This document shows, piece by piece, positions 45,001-53,007 of a stretch of 64,000 nucleotides of DNA. The DNA lies in the NCBI GenBank assembly GCA_041392165.1, contig JAWKMN010000011.1:1-64000 (forward strand), written 5' to 3'. This DNA is from Arenibacter sp041392165. GTDB lineage: Bacteria; Bacteroidota; Bacteroidia; Flavobacteriales; Flavobacteriaceae. The position numbers and the translations under genes were made by a program. The notes under the pieces are model-generated. The model saw nothing but the letters and a program-made list of their open reading frames with translations. It ran no database searches and had not been told where the DNA came from. Position 1 is the stretch's first letter, and each line of letters starts with the position of its first letter.

Positions 45001-46896
45001 GAAGAGGAAGGAGAGATTTCATCTGCAGAAATAGCTTTTAAAGCTTTAGATTTAGTAGAAATAGGGAATATATCCGATAAAACGGATAATATAGTATACG
45101 TTTCCCCCGCGGGCATTCCTATCTCATTACCAAAAGAAGCCATACCCGCTTTTTATAAAGTTAAGACAAATCCAATTACGGCATACGGTGTTTTGGCCAG
45201 TTTCACTATACCGAACGGGTCTGGCAAGGGAATTTATCTCGGACACAATCGCGGTTCAGAATTTACCGGTTATAAAATAACAAAAGAGGATGATCCGTAC
45301 CAATTCCTGGACCTTCCGGACAAAAATAATATAAAGGTAAGGTCAATAGATAGTGGCTTAGGATGCTCCCACTTATTGTTAGAAGGTAAATTTGTTCCCA
45401 CTGAAATTAATAAAACAGGAACAGGAACCCTTATTACCAAATGGAACTATAATGGTCCTGCCGATCTTGTAAGAATTCAAGACCAAAATTATGATACCTG
45501 CCTCCATGAAATTGAATATTCGGCATTCACGGATTATATCATAGGATATTATAATTACTATGGTAAAGGAGGTTTTCTTAGAATGCTGAACACGACCGAT
45601 GGAAATTTGGTCTATTTATATACTATTGCCAATGGTGAAAATGGCCAAGTCCATGCTTATCAATATAACAGAGTGGATGGATTATGGAAGTTAACGAAAG
45701 AACCTTCCTATAATGTAAATACTGCCGAAGACCTTCAATATCTCTTTGGTACGCTCTATTCTTCCGAAGCCGGACATTTATTATTGGATACTGCGGGCAT
45801 GGCACCCGCAATAGGCGAACTCTTTGACGCCATTAACGGGGCTTGGTACACCTGGGAAGGGGACGGACAAAATGCAGCTATTTCTTTTGCATCCACCATA
45901 CCATTTATGTATACCACTTCCGTAAAAAATATTGGTAAGGTAATAAAGCTGGCCGATGGTAATTTGTCTGTAGTAAAATTCCCTGAAAAAGCAATTAAAG
46001 AACTAGGGGAAATCATCAAAAAATTGGGGTTTGACACTGCTAGTTTTAAGGCTTTGGAAGTAGACATGGCGGATGAGACCTTCGCTAAGATGATTATTGA
46101 TAATCCGAAATTAATTGAAAGTTGGAAGATATTGGAACAATATCCGGTTTTGAGGAAGAAGCTACCGAACCTAGAGAATATTAACAAATGGATAAATGAA
46201 GGCATAGAATTTCAGAAATTGGCTGATGGAATAGCCAAGTCAAGAAATAAACAGAATCTTATTGATGTGCTAGGTACAGCCAAAAATAAACTTCAAGTTA
46301 ATGTATTGATAAAGGATTATAATAATATTCCGGGAGTAACCAAGGGTCGGTTTATTTCAAATTCTGTTACCAACATTAATTCGGAGCTTATTAGACATAT
46401 AGATGGCAAAGAAATCAAAATGTATGAGAATCAATCTAAGACGTTTGCCAAGAACGCTACTCTACTCAATAAAAATTCTATAGAAGTAATAGAAGACTTA
46501 GGAAATGGTATTCAGTTTATAAAAATCAAACCAGATACAAAATTATATCGTGTATTTGATGGTTATAAACCTTGGGATGAAATAACAAGAATAGGAAATA
46601 CATTGCCAAATGGTTCATATTGGACATTCAAAAGACCAAATGTTATCTCAGATGTAATAGAAGGAATTGCTGTTATGCCGGAGTGGAATGGAATGTCTAA
46701 AATTATTGAAATAGAAGTCCCGAGTAATGGTCTTTATGGTTGGTTTGGTAAAGCAGCTAAACAACCAGCTTCAAGTTCTGCATCTGAATACTTCTTAAAA
46801 GGTGGAGAAGAACAGATAATCATCAGTTTTAAACAAAATCAACAAAATATTTCTTCAATAACTTCAAGTATAACAAATGCACCATGGACAAAGTAA
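42028..46896 (+). CDS. TANFOR / FN3 / zinc-metallopeptidase / pretoxin multidomain protein (candidate polymorphic toxin)
   Basis: 1622 residues. The signal helix is unusually internal (GNIFFCLLFILNFLFASSQ/S, about 75-93), so translation may start at TTG 42196. Domains in order: a TANFOR-type N-terminal module (FPVQVVPQVALSQPIYFWQ to about 350), FN3 (about 358-446), a long beta region, and a metzincin-like peptidase with HEIGHGIFALQH at 936-947 and a likely Met-turn NWLMDN (about 961). Next comes a PreToxin-like hydrophobic segment LLDTAGMAPAIGELFDAIN (about 1250), then a distinct tip. The tip (about 1505-1610: TKLYRVFDGYKP, GSYWTF, FLKGGEEQIIIS) has the R-S-E layout of ADP-ribosyltransferases, though distantly. 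There is no T9SS sorting domain. The candidate immunity gene overlaps its 3' end. Confidence 0.8.
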   Translation: MAKLLQLYVSKFSVYKGAYPFIRYSINTCLPTKIPIAIKYTGLGTLKIIEKNLLDHLSKLICPTINWVKKKNKLLGNIFFCLLFILNFLFASSQSFPVQVVPQVALSQPIYFWQYANASTTNSPLRLQIILNDLEISNREVRLMVYFEGNGISFQSNKMLVGVNPLFLEGGVPLVLTNTELAAYFRFENIKGISLNTYEQSIPEGTYQFCYEVYDVLTGNRLSQKSCVIGVIFHNEPPFLISPKDKSLVSENNPQNIIFQWTPRNINVGNVEYELSLVEIWDNQIDPQAAFLSSVPVFKTTTMATYYMYGPADPLLLQDKNYAWRVQAKAKNGGEEIGSFKNQGNSEIFSFSYARSCDLSLGIISEVKGSTNANIFWNDLSNDVPEYSLRYRKKGNSNQWFTSKTSTNQLTLWNLKAGTKYEYQLQKNCKVTQSIWSSPKEFTTFIIDNEASIYQCGISPNFSITNNEPLPKLSAGDSFVAGDFPINVIEINGSKGRFTGRGYVTIPYLNNIKVGVEFTNVLINTDKQLSQGTVVTVFDPNLVSILDVDEVVETVDNTVDLVTEPFEGDNDLDEIRINWALDHQKDIKVVDGIMIITNPENGATVSEPLGDDKVIIDSGNKVYHIDAGGIVTEGGEIDAAGAITLGIVDGIVGNGQLERLTAKDIKITFKGVSGTYGFDEIPTTANANIKKQYTIIKDADDNDYILAHQAIENGSTAYIDAIIEQTGSNHYVLDSIVFKTKQGERIPVEIRDKNTIRLTLKGRYTFENEIIYAVVPSKTDKAKQHTAGAFTLWHMADRSADLVLVSVNGGNVKGLATEIAKIFKKGAVTINIETQTANADLDPAILGDNGLLDIGESGWLTNYNSEQKAVISDLKNKIDYNTNKYYVFVFGGNILPTKPIGGFMPLQRQFGFVFTSGNNPMAYEEGKGELAKTIAHEIGHGIFALQHPYDQYGSEKESTNWLMDNGVGSQLNHMDWKQLHNPELKFYVFQKEEEGEISSAEIAFKALDLVEIGNISDKTDNIVYVSPAGIPISLPKEAIPAFYKVKTNPITAYGVLASFTIPNGSGKGIYLGHNRGSEFTGYKITKEDDPYQFLDLPDKNNIKVRSIDSGLGCSHLLLEGKFVPTEINKTGTGTLITKWNYNGPADLVRIQDQNYDTCLHEIEYSAFTDYIIGYYNYYGKGGFLRMLNTTDGNLVYLYTIANGENGQVHAYQYNRVDGLWKLTKEPSYNVNTAEDLQYLFGTLYSSEAGHLLLDTAGMAPAIGELFDAINGAWYTWEGDGQNAAISFASTIPFMYTTSVKNIGKVIKLADGNLSVVKFPEKAIKELGEIIKKLGFDTASFKALEVDMADETFAKMIIDNPKLIESWKILEQYPVLRKKLPNLENINKWINEGIEFQKLADGIAKSRNKQNLIDVLGTAKNKLQVNVLIKDYNNIPGVTKGRFISNSVTNINSELIRHIDGKEIKMYENQSKTFAKNATLLNKNSIEVIEDLGNGIQFIKIKPDTKLYRVFDGYKPWDEITRIGNTLPNGSYWTFKRPNVISDVIEGIAVMPEWNGMSKIIEIEVPSNGLYGWFGKAAKQPASSSASEYFLKGGEEQIIISFKQNQQNISSITSSITNAPWTK

Positions 46897-47225
46897 AGGA
46901 ATTTTTAAGAGAAAAAATTGATACAATAAAAAAAGAGTACCGCCAAAAGTTACTAAGACTACCTGAATGGCAGATTAATTCACTTTTGGATCAAAAGAAA
47001 AAGTACAGCACTATTGACGAAAAGATTCTTTTTTTAGAGGAAAAATATCTTATGAAAGATATTTTTTATTCACATCTTCTAGCGGATTTAGAGCGTATAA
47101 AAAAGGGGAAACGCCAATTTACAATTTTAAAAATTGATGATAGAGCATTGGAAAGTCACGGCTATACGGACAAACAGAAAGAAGATGTCTATACATTTTT
47201 AAACGAGTTAAAAGAGATCATTTAA
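46884..47225 (+). CDS. Candidate immunity protein for the upstream toxin
   Basis: 113 residues, soluble, helical and highly charged (MDKVKEFLREKIDTIKKEY, then ILFLEEKYLMKD), no signal peptide. The ATG is 13 bases inside the toxin gene, a tight coupling usual for toxin-immunity pairs. Family not recognised; AT-rich like the toxin tip. The role is inferred from position and size. Confidence 0.6.
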   Translation: MDKVKEFLREKIDTIKKEYRQKLLRLPEWQINSLLDQKKKYSTIDEKILFLEEKYLMKDIFYSHLLADLERIKKGKRQFTILKIDDRALESHGYTDKQKEDVYTFLNELKEII

Positions 47226-47232
47226 TTGCCCT

Positions 47233-47244
47233 CCCCCCCCCCCC
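47233..47244 (+). repeat. C12 homopolymer
   Basis: Twelve consecutive C directly before the left REP hairpin and eight bases after the immunity stop codon. Prone to length change; no gene or promoter is clearly affected. Confidence 0.8.
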
Positions 47245-47271
47245 GCTAGCGCGAGCGTCTCGCTCGTGCCG
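47245..47271. repeat. REP-like palindrome, left of the RAYT gene
   Basis: The 27 bases contain a nine-base stem GCGCGAGCG / CGCTCGTGC with a loop TCT. The reverse complement matches the right copy with two differences. Confidence 0.75.
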
Positions 47272-47311
47272 AATAAGCATACCAAAGTACAAAAGAGAAT
47301 GATAGTTTATA

Positions 47312-47881
47312 ATGAGTAGAAAATACAAATTCCATAATAGGACCGCAGCCTACTTCGTAAGCTTTGCCACCGTGTATTGGTTGGATGTATTTACAAGGCA
47401 AGTATACTTTTCCGTTTTAGAAGAAAGTATTACATATTGTAGAGCCAATAAAGGCATGCATGTTTTTGCTTATTGCTTTATGCCCAGCCATATTCATTTG
47501 GTCTTTCGCTCGGAGAATGATGACCCATCGGGACTTTTAAGGGATTTCAAAGGTTTTACAGCCAGAAAAATGATTAAAACTATCCAAAGTAACCCAAAAG
47601 AAAGTAGAAGGGAGTGGTTGTTATCGATGATGGAGCGGGCCGGGAGAAAAAATAGTAACGTATACAAAAGACAATTTTGGCAACAGCACAATCAGCCTAT
47701 TGAACTGTGGAGCCCAAAAGTAATTAAACAAAAAATAGATTATATCCATAACAACCCTGTAAAACATGGCTTTGTGCTGAATCCTGTAGATTGGAAATAC
47801 AGTAGTGCAAGAAATTATGCCAATGATGATGGAATTTTTAAAATAGATAATGAAGGTTTGCATTTGGGAATGTTGGAATGA
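47312..47881 (+). CDS. REP-associated tyrosine transposase (RAYT)
   Basis: 189-residue Y1 transposase of the IS200/IS605-related RAYT group, which moves or maintains REP palindromes. The HUH metal motif reads PSHIHLVFRS near residue 60 and the catalytic Tyr is in KIDYIHNNPVKHGFV. REP-like hairpins in inverted orientation lie 40 bases before and 30 bases after it. Complete reading frame. It separates the toxin-immunity pair from the next surface gene and looks like an insertion. Confidence 0.9.
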   Translation: MSRKYKFHNRTAAYFVSFATVYWLDVFTRQVYFSVLEESITYCRANKGMHVFAYCFMPSHIHLVFRSENDDPSGLLRDFKGFTARKMIKTIQSNPKESRREWLLSMMERAGRKNSNVYKRQFWQQHNQPIELWSPKVIKQKIDYIHNNPVKHGFVLNPVDWKYSSARNYANDDGIFKIDNEGLHLGMLE

Positions 47882-47911
47882 TAAGGATAGTAATAACCAT
47901 ATGTTGGTTAC

Positions 47912-47938
47912 CGGCACGAGCGTGACGCTCGCGCCAGC
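47912..47938. repeat. REP-like palindrome, right of the RAYT gene
   Basis: Inverted copy of the left palindrome with two mismatches in 27 bases; hairpin GCACGAGCG / CGCTCGCGC. Confidence 0.75.
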
Positions 47939-48003
47939 GATGTGTGTAAGAAGAAAAGTCTAAAATAAACTAAGTTCGGAACAACCCTTTATAGCCAGCA
48001 ATT

Positions 48004-51000
48004 ATGAATGGAAAAAATCTTTATATCATCCTCTTCCTGTGCTGTAGCCTGCTTTGGGCAGGTCCTAAAAGCACTCTAATTGAGTGGGGTAACAAGGCCA
48101 AAGTGGGTCTGCCCAAAACGAGGGTTCCAATCGGTAGGGATTCCCTGTCAGGAACTGCAAAAGATACCTCTAAAACAAGTAAAGGGAATCAAATATTTTT
48201 AGCCCACAAACAGCCAATTGCAGCCTTAATACAACAAAATGGGCTTACAACAAATGATGACCTGTCAGTAAATTATAAAGAGTATAAAAATAGGACTCTG
48301 GAGGCAGAAAACACCGCCCGCTATTTTCCTTCTCTGGATCAGAAACTAACCGAAGGCCAAAATTTCAACGTCCCCTTCAACAACCTAAAACCCGAGTTTT
48401 CCCCTGAATATATTGCCACCAATTTTTCCAGAAATCCTAAAGTAGATACCTTGATAGCCCAAGCCCAACGGGCTTTTACCGCAGTAAATGAACTGGGTAA
48501 TTTTGTGGATATCATTACAGGAAAAGAATTATTGGTACTTCCGGTTGGACTTAGCAAAATAGATTCTACTTCCGGAAATAGGGTGGAACTGGCTATTACC
48601 CAAGTAAAATTTATGCCACAATATGCCGAATTTAAGGCTTGGGCCAAAATGATTATTCCCGTTAAAGGGCCTAATGGGGAACCCGATAGGGAAATCTATT
48701 TTGGTGGCGAAGGTATTAAACTCTCCCATGATGGGGCACTTTTGGCCGATATGAAATTGGTCCTGTTGGGGGATCAGGCTATTCCTTTGAACGGTGACAA
48801 CTGGCTCTTAACCCTTAAAGGTGGAATGGATCTAAAAAATGGAGCCTATAAGGACCAATCCTATATTCAATTTAATTGTTCAGGTATGGAATCCATTGGT
48901 TTGGAAGTGGATCTCAGAATTTCCAGAAACATATTGCTCCCTATATCTAGTGGAGGCAACTATGTATGTAGGGAGAGCATGGATAACAAATACATTAAGG
49001 ATTCGGGTATGGTAAACAACAAATGCTATGTTGGTGCTTCTTTTAGTGTAAAGGCCACGGGCTGGAACGACCTTTTATTAGAGACATCCCTTCCCCAATT
49101 TGAAATTAGGGGTCTTAAGGGTTGGGGGTTCAATTTAAAAAATGTGGTTTTGGACTTAAGTGATAGTCGCAATGCCGCTGGAATAAAATTTCCTAAAGAT
49201 TATAATGAAGTATTGGTTCGTGGGGAGCGTAACCTTTGGCGCGGATTCTATGCGCGGGAATTGAGTATTATGCTGCCCAAGGGGATAGAAAATATAAAAA
49301 CGTCCAATAAAAGAGTGCTATTTGGGGCTGAACACCTCATTTTGGATGGACAGGGAGTATCCGGTTCCTTTTTTAGCGAAGGGATTTTAAAGGCTGGTGA
49401 AGGTTCTGCCGGGAAATGGGCATTTACCATTGATGTTTTGAGTCTTTCTCTTTCCAGAAATTCCCTGACGGGCGGATCGATTGAAGGAGATATTGCAGTC
49501 CCTATTTTTGAGAAACCCATGGACTATTCGGGATATATCCAACAGGAAGGTTACGGTTTGGAAGTGGGCCTGGGGAACAATTATAAAACTCCTGTTTTTT
49601 TAGGTGAAATGCAATTGGAACGAAATTCCAGTGTGGCTATCGATGTAAAGGATGGTATTGTATATCCCTCTGCCAACCTCTCCGGGAAGTTGTCCATTGT
49701 AGGGCAGATTGGTCAGAAGAATGGGGAAAAGCCATCCTCGAAAGAATCGGTCACAAGTAGCGGTAAAGGATTTCATTTTCCAAATATTGTCTTTGAAGGT
49801 TTAAAGTTGGAAACCGAACAGGGCAAAAAACCAATCAGTGCAAAAAGCTTTGGATTTGAAGGCGAAATGAGTTTAATGAATTTCCCGGCCTCTGTAGAAA
49901 ATTTGGAATTAGTGACTCCTAACAACCACGTTGGGCTCTCCTTTGACCTGAAAATTAATTTGGACGGAGAAGGATCCCATGCAACTACCAATATGCAACT
50001 AATGGGGAAATTGGAGGATGGGGCCAAAATTCAGAAATGGCAATTTGAACACGTTAAGGTCAACGGTATCGATATTGATTATGAGAAAAGCGGAATCGCT
50101 ATAAAAGGGGGATTGGAAATTATGGAAGACCATAGTTGGTACGGGGATGGATTTAGAGGAAATATAACGGCAACCATTGAAGGGATCAACCTAAAAGTAA
50201 AGGGGAAAGCTATTTTTGGGGTAAAGGATTTTAGGTATTGGAACGTTGATGTTTGGGCCATGAACGATGAAAAGAGTACTACAAAGTTCATGATAAATTC
50301 TATGGTTGGGGGCATAACCTATCGTATGAAAAGGATTCGAGGTAATGAGGAGGGTTTTTCTCCCTCTTCGGCCGTTTACCGACCCAATTTGGATTATGGC
50401 CTAGGGGTCCGGGCAGGTGTAGGCATCAGTACCCAACATTCCGATACTTTTAACGGAAGGGCCTTTTTGGAGATGGCCTTCAACAGTCACGGCGGGTTAA
50501 ACAGGATAGGCTTTACGGGCGAAGGCGCTTTTATGGGGGACAATACCGGTGATGGCCTATCCTCTAAAGGTTTTGGTTCATTAAATGAAACTTTTAAGAA
50601 AGTGGACGATTTTGTAGCGGACAATAAGGATTTGGCGAACCAATTGTCCAAATATGGCAACTTCATGGGGCTTGCCAAAAAGTCAATTCCAGTCCATGAT
50701 GTCGCGACCTCCGGAAAAATAGGCGTTTATGTGGGCATAGAAAAAGATTTTTCAAACCAGACCTTTGATGGTGAATTTGAACTTTATCTGGATTTGAAAG
50801 GTGTTAAAGGCGGAGGGGAAAACAACCTTGCCGGGTATGCAAAAATGCATTCAGGTACTCAGGATTGGTATATCTATATCGGCACACCCCAAAAAAGAAT
50901 AGAACTTTTGTTTCAGGCCGGAGTACAACTCCGGGTAGGAGGCTATTTTATGACAGGAACACAGTTGCCATCCCAACTGGATCCCCATCCTATGGTAGTT

Positions 51001-52977
51001 AAAATTTTAGGGGATGATATGTTGAACAATAATCGACAAGAAAACCAACTTCAATCCGGTAAAGGCTTTGCTTTTGGACTAAATTTTGGATATGGTTATC
51101 ATTTTGATTATTTAATTTTTTACGCCTTTGTAGAGTTGGGTGCCGGTTTTGATGTTATGCATGCCTACTACCCCAATGCCAAATGTGTTGGCCATCCCGG
51201 ACCCATTGGAAATAATGGATGGTACTCCATGGGACAGGTATATGCTTATTTGTATGGAGAATTTGGAGTAAAGGTAGACCTCGCCTTTATCAAAGGAAAA
51301 TTTCCAATTGCCGAGGCCGGTGTGGCTGCAATGCTGCGGGGACAATTCCCAAATCCGGCTTATTTTCAAGGTTATGTTGGTATGTATTATAAAATTCTAG
51401 GTGGACTTGTTTCTGGTCGATTGCGATTAAAAGTAGAGGTTGGTGAGGAATGTGAATTGGAAAACATTAATAATACACTGGGCGTTCCAATGATATCCGA
51501 TATGACCCCTAAAAATAATAGTGGGGATATTTCAGTTTTTGCCGCTCCCCAAGCCGTTTTCAATTATGCCGCCAATTCCGATTTTACGGTAGAGTTGGAT
51601 GACGGTGTCCATACTTTCAAATTACAATTGAAAAACTTCACAGTAAGCTCAGAAGGTAAAAAACTGAAAGGAGAGTTGGAATGGAACGATACCAATGATG
51701 CAGTAACTTTTATCCCCAAAGAGACCCTTCCTTCCGAAAAGGAAATTAGAGTAATGGTGGAAGTTAGTTTTGATGAAAAGGTTGGTAATAGTTATCGAAC
51801 AATGGTTGAAAATGGGAAACCGGTAATAGAAAAAAAAGAAATCATTTTTAAAACAGATCGCGCCCCGGATTATATCCCTTTGGAAAACATTGCCTACATG
51901 TATCCCGTCAACGAACAACAAAGTTTTTATCCGGAAGAATTTAAAAAAGGATATATAAAAATGAAGACTCCCCAAAACTATCTTTTTGAGTCTGGTTTTG
52001 AAACAAGGGCAGAATTTGTATCCACGACTACCAATCGGGTAATCCGAACCAATATGTCCTACGACAAATCAAAGGCCATGATATTTTATGAATTGCCGGA
52101 TGGGATGTCCCTTAATTCAAATTACTTATTAAATCTGATTGTATTCCCTTCTGGATCCAATATACATTCCGAAATAATAGTCGAAAACACAGAAGCCTTA
52201 TCAAACCAAAACAATGGGGATACCAATTGGTTTAACGGGACCAATGGAAAACAGAACACAAGAAATGTTTCCGGCAGCGCCATAATTTCCAATAAGAAAG
52301 CTACAAATGTAACCCTATCCCATGGAGCTCCTAAATCAATATTGGAATACCGGTTTAAAACCAGTAAACACAGTTCCTTTAAGCAAAAAATTGGAGAATT
52401 AACGGTTACCAACAACCTTACAAACTTCATATTCGCGGACGTACACTCTTTATCCGTTCAGGTAAGCGACTACGAACATTTTGAAAAACTTGAAGTTACG
52501 GGAGGAAAATATACCGATTCCAAACCCTTGGTTTATGCTCAAGCTGTAGTGGACGATTCGTATTACAAAAGGAAAATATATCCCCTTCTTTATGAAAATT
52601 ACCCTCTGGACGGCAACATTAAAGTAAACCGGGAGGAAATATTGCTCGGAGTGCCTCCTATTCGCTCCTTTTATATAGGCAATGAATATTTGTCCAATCT
52701 GGAAAACAACTCTAATTCTTCATGGGTAAAAAACCGGATTCCTTTTGTATATAATTTGCCATTTCAATTTAAATCGGACATGGTTTATTTAAGGGATAGA
52801 ATCCTGAATAAATATTATGACAGTAATGGTAATCATTCCATGTATGAAAGGTATAAATATTTATTGGAGAGCTCCTTTCCCCCCTTGCCACTTGGTAGTT
52901 TTAAGGCACGGCTTATTTACCGAACCCCAGGTGATGTGTATCAAAAAGGATACGAAATAAAATATATAAACGATTAA
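48004..52977 (+). CDS. Very large secreted protein of unknown function
   Basis: 1657 residues, signal peptide MNGKNLYIILFLCCSLLWAG. No domain is recognised with confidence. Residues about 130-800 are repetitive beta-rich segments with many Gly-Lys-Asp turns. Residues about 1010-1150 contain aromatic/glycine-rich strands (FAFGLNFGYGYHFDYLIFYAF) that resemble membrane-spanning beta hairpins. The final 450 residues look like Ig-like surface domains. No T9SS sorting domain at the end (ends GYEIKYIND). It starts the second half of the surface locus and is followed 30 bases later by the FN3 gene, so likely co-transcribed. Partner of the toxin or adhesin genes is inference. Confidence 0.7.
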   Translation: MNGKNLYIILFLCCSLLWAGPKSTLIEWGNKAKVGLPKTRVPIGRDSLSGTAKDTSKTSKGNQIFLAHKQPIAALIQQNGLTTNDDLSVNYKEYKNRTLEAENTARYFPSLDQKLTEGQNFNVPFNNLKPEFSPEYIATNFSRNPKVDTLIAQAQRAFTAVNELGNFVDIITGKELLVLPVGLSKIDSTSGNRVELAITQVKFMPQYAEFKAWAKMIIPVKGPNGEPDREIYFGGEGIKLSHDGALLADMKLVLLGDQAIPLNGDNWLLTLKGGMDLKNGAYKDQSYIQFNCSGMESIGLEVDLRISRNILLPISSGGNYVCRESMDNKYIKDSGMVNNKCYVGASFSVKATGWNDLLLETSLPQFEIRGLKGWGFNLKNVVLDLSDSRNAAGIKFPKDYNEVLVRGERNLWRGFYARELSIMLPKGIENIKTSNKRVLFGAEHLILDGQGVSGSFFSEGILKAGEGSAGKWAFTIDVLSLSLSRNSLTGGSIEGDIAVPIFEKPMDYSGYIQQEGYGLEVGLGNNYKTPVFLGEMQLERNSSVAIDVKDGIVYPSANLSGKLSIVGQIGQKNGEKPSSKESVTSSGKGFHFPNIVFEGLKLETEQGKKPISAKSFGFEGEMSLMNFPASVENLELVTPNNHVGLSFDLKINLDGEGSHATTNMQLMGKLEDGAKIQKWQFEHVKVNGIDIDYEKSGIAIKGGLEIMEDHSWYGDGFRGNITATIEGINLKVKGKAIFGVKDFRYWNVDVWAMNDEKSTTKFMINSMVGGITYRMKRIRGNEEGFSPSSAVYRPNLDYGLGVRAGVGISTQHSDTFNGRAFLEMAFNSHGGLNRIGFTGEGAFMGDNTGDGLSSKGFGSLNETFKKVDDFVADNKDLANQLSKYGNFMGLAKKSIPVHDVATSGKIGVYVGIEKDFSNQTFDGEFELYLDLKGVKGGGENNLAGYAKMHSGTQDWYIYIGTPQKRIELLFQAGVQLRVGGYFMTGTQLPSQLDPHPMVVKILGDDMLNNNRQENQLQSGKGFAFGLNFGYGYHFDYLIFYAFVELGAGFDVMHAYYPNAKCVGHPGPIGNNGWYSMGQVYAYLYGEFGVKVDLAFIKGKFPIAEAGVAAMLRGQFPNPAYFQGYVGMYYKILGGLVSGRLRLKVEVGEECELENINNTLGVPMISDMTPKNNSGDISVFAAPQAVFNYAANSDFTVELDDGVHTFKLQLKNFTVSSEGKKLKGELEWNDTNDAVTFIPKETLPSEKEIRVMVEVSFDEKVGNSYRTMVENGKPVIEKKEIIFKTDRAPDYIPLENIAYMYPVNEQQSFYPEEFKKGYIKMKTPQNYLFESGFETRAEFVSTTTNRVIRTNMSYDKSKAMIFYELPDGMSLNSNYLLNLIVFPSGSNIHSEIIVENTEALSNQNNGDTNWFNGTNGKQNTRNVSGSAIISNKKATNVTLSHGAPKSILEYRFKTSKHSSFKQKIGELTVTNNLTNFIFADVHSLSVQVSDYEHFEKLEVTGGKYTDSKPLVYAQAVVDDSYYKRKIYPLLYENYPLDGNIKVNREEILLGVPPIRSFYIGNEYLSNLENNSNSSWVKNRIPFVYNLPFQFKSDMVYLRDRILNKYYDSNGNHSMYERYKYLLESSFPPLPLGSFKARLIYRTPGDVYQKGYEIKYIND

Positions 52978-53007
52978 TTATCAAATAACTATAAAGATCG
53001 ATATACC

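Noticed and set aside
42028..46896. T9SS sorting domain at the end of the toxin protein
   Set aside because: The C-terminus (ITSSITNAPWTK) has neither the YPNP start nor the GxY...K end of the type A domain seen in the SprB protein.
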